Part shown: piece after piece, positions 61,986 through 64,000 of the stretch
How the letters are laid out: every line of letters starts with the position of its first letter
How positions within the stretch are numbered: position 1 is the first letter of the stretch
Assembly: GCA_021292165.1 (NCBI GenBank)
Contig: CM037877.1
Span: 109,057,858 to 109,121,857, forward strand
Direction of reading: 5' to 3'
Source of the DNA: Shinisaurus crocodilurus
Lineage: Eukaryota; Chordata; Lepidosauria; Squamata; Shinisauridae
Length of the DNA stretch: 64,000 nt
The notes under the pieces: generated by a model
The model's input: only the letters and a program-made list of their open reading frames with translations
The model's database searches: none
Told to the model about the DNA's origin: nothing
Program-made: the position numbers and the translations under genes

Positions 61986-62803
61986 GTGACAGCTCAAGCC
62001 GCTACAGCCCACCAGTCATTGCCTGCCAGTAATAACCAGCTGGCAGCAAAATCAGAAGGTCTTGAGTCCCCTGCTGGGCCAATACATGGCTCCTGGCAGG
62101 ATGTGTGTGTGATGGACACTGGGTAGGATCTTTTCCCTGCATGAGCACAACTGAGAGAAGCCATCCTGCTGGAAACTGAGGAAAGTGGGGGGGAGCAAGT
62201 TATTACATTTTTAGCCCACCCTTCTTCCAAGCGCGGGGCAGTATACATGGCTCTCCCTTGGACATTCAATCCTGGCAGGGAAACCTGGCCCTCAAGCGGC
62301 TGCTGTGTCTGACCGGGCGTTTTTGCACCCCTGAAACACCCTGCATGTTTTGCCTACATATATTCATATAAGGTGACTATAGCACTTAAAATAGTTTCAA
62401 ATACGGTGAATTGTAAAAAGTTGTTTTAATGTAAGGTTATTTGCTTTAGATGACCCTTGAATTGGTAAAACATTTACCTGGTCTTACTATGGATAGCTTC
62501 TGATGTAGCATTTTGCACTCACAGCTTGGCTTTTTAGAGGGATCATGTAAACCTGTATATGTTCACATTGGCCATTCAGATAATTTTTCCAGAGCTGAAC
62601 GTGTGAATAGGATCCAAGAAGAATCTAGGATTTGATTTATAGTCCCTACATAACATTGGCATGTATAGGTGCCTACACTATCTCCTGAAAAACCCAATCT
62701 GTGCACACACAAGTTTATTTTGGAAAACAGATTCATTTCTAACATAAAAAGTATTTTTAGAAAATAGCAGATACATTCTGGATTAGCTGTGCAAATGCCT
62801 AAT

Positions 62804-63423
62804 TGTTGGATAATTAAATTGCAGTCAAAACCTATGTATGGCTCATGTTTCACCAGGTAGTTGGGTGAAATGGTTAAGATCACTGATACCTTCTAGGGTG
62901 GATTCCCTAGAAGGTACTCATTGAATAATTAGCAGAGCCTAAGCAGGAAGTGGGCGTAGCTATCAGCTTCTTCCTCTTTCTGCTGGGACTGGACTGTGTG
63001 GTTGCACGTGAGTTGTTGTCTCCACGTGGTTCTAGCAGCAGCATGTAACCAGAGTTGCTGGTCTGAACTCCACAAGTTCAGACCCCAAGTAACTACAAAT
63101 GTACTTGTACCAACTGTAAGAAATGTCTTTTAAGCCTGCCTGAATGAAACTGCAAAATCTGAGTGAGTAAATGTTACTTTTAACCTTTACAAGACTGTGT
63201 CTCTGATTATTGTTCTGAGGGAGAGAAAAGGGGGCAAAACCAGGGAAATCCAGTCTGCCTTAAAGCATCCTGGATTACCAAATGCTAACTGGCTAACACT
63301 AGCCAAATCTAAGCTTCTTTTAAGCTGGAAAGGGACTCTACTCTGCTGATCTCACTAACGTGAGATAGGAAGGATATTACTCCACAATATATCCTCTCCT
63401 AGTATCTTTTTCAAGTCCCAACA
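62804..63423 (+). mobile_element. Solo LTR, plus orientation, 620 bp, 5-bp target duplication CTAAT
   Basis: Begins TGTTGGATAATTAAATTGCA and ends AAGTCCCAACA. Flanked by CTAAT at 62799-62803 and 63424-63428. High similarity along its length to the inverted copy at 45893-46504, with scattered substitutions and small indels. No retroviral genes are present in the window. Confidence 0.92.
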
Positions 63424-63844
63424 CTAATCTTCCACTCTCTGTCTGGTTCACTCTGGGACTAAAAGCCATGGTGATCTCATAATGAGTTACCATAGCATGC
63501 ATGTGACATGAAGGATAAAAGAGAGAAAAGAGGGAGACTCTCCCAGATGATTGACTTAGTTGGACATGGGTCCAACTATGTATCCATTACTGATGGTGTA
63601 TTTATCATCCCTTATATTTACAGGAGCTATTAAAGGTATGGTCTCTTGGATCCTTCTATCCTCTACTGAGAATCTTTAGTGTTCTACATTGGATATTTTA
63701 GGCCTCCTCTCCTTTAATTTCTGATACTACTCTGCTGGAAACCAATTTGATATCCCCCAAAGCTGCCTGATACTAGATACCTTCTCTTCTTTCACCACTT
63801 CCACAGCTATTATTTGTGTTTTCTCTCAGTTTCTGGTCATGTTG

Positions 63845-63985
63845 AGAACACAAGAGCGGCCCTGCTGGGTCAGAGCAAAGGTCCATCTAAGCAAACACCC
63901 GCCTCCCTGCAGTGGCCACACACACACAGATGCCTCTGGGAAGCCCACAAATGGGCCTTGAAGGCAATAGCGTAGCCTTCCCCAG
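63845..63985 (-). mobile_element. CR1-like LINE 3' fragment, minus strand
   Basis: AGCGGCCCTGCTGGGTCAGA, CAAAGGTCCATCTAAG and CTGGGAAGCCCACAAATGGG. The reverse complement of the family at 1393-1641. A family-1 MITE end (cttccccagcctggtatcctccag) starts at 63976 and runs off the window. Confidence 0.65.
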
Positions 63986-64000
63986 CCTGGTATCCTCCAG

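Overview
This is a vertebrate nuclear window, most likely from a squamate reptile. Genes are split into many exons with GT-AG introns. The ABCA1 and NIPSNAP3 proteins are close to their mammalian counterparts. Introns and spacers are full of squamate-style repeats: tRNA-derived SINEs, CR1/L2-like LINE 3' ends, hAT-type and fold-back MITEs and solo LTRs. No bacterial-type operons, CRISPR arrays or plasmid features were seen.

Layout. (1) Positions 157-31033, plus strand: the last 25 coding exons of ABCA1, encoding about 1014 residues, from the linker after the first nucleotide-binding domain to the natural stop. All splice phases agree and I found no frameshift or premature stop. A 3'UTR of about 2.9 kb follows, ending near an AATAAA at 33968. 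(2) 33991-36923: spacer, of which the right part is probably the 3'UTR of the next gene. (3) 36924-45126, minus strand: a complete six-exon NIPSNAP3 gene (proximal copy, 247 aa) with a CpG-rich promoter. (4) 45127-48735: spacer with a solo LTR and a long GAA repeat. (5) 48736-60653, minus strand: a second complete six-exon NIPSNAP3 gene (distal copy, 250 aa), also with a CpG-rich start and a strong Kozak context. (6) 60654-64000: upstream spacer with a second solo LTR of the same family in the opposite orientation.

ABCA1 is the membrane exporter that loads cholesterol and phospholipid onto apoA-I. NIPSNAP3 proteins are small dimeric alpha/beta-barrel (NIPSNAP-family) proteins of poorly defined, probably mitochondrial, role. 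The tail-to-tail order ABCA1 > < NIPSNAP3 < NIPSNAP3 matches the human chromosome 9 arrangement as I know it, so this is conserved synteny. I see no evidence that the genes form one pathway.

The most useful non-coding signals are tandem miR-33-type seed matches early in the ABCA1 3'UTR (two intact, a third with one changed base), two inverted solo LTRs with perfect 5-bp target duplications that bracket the whole distal NIPSNAP3 gene, and several datable nested insertions with clean target-site duplications. I did not find a convincing previously undescribed biological system.
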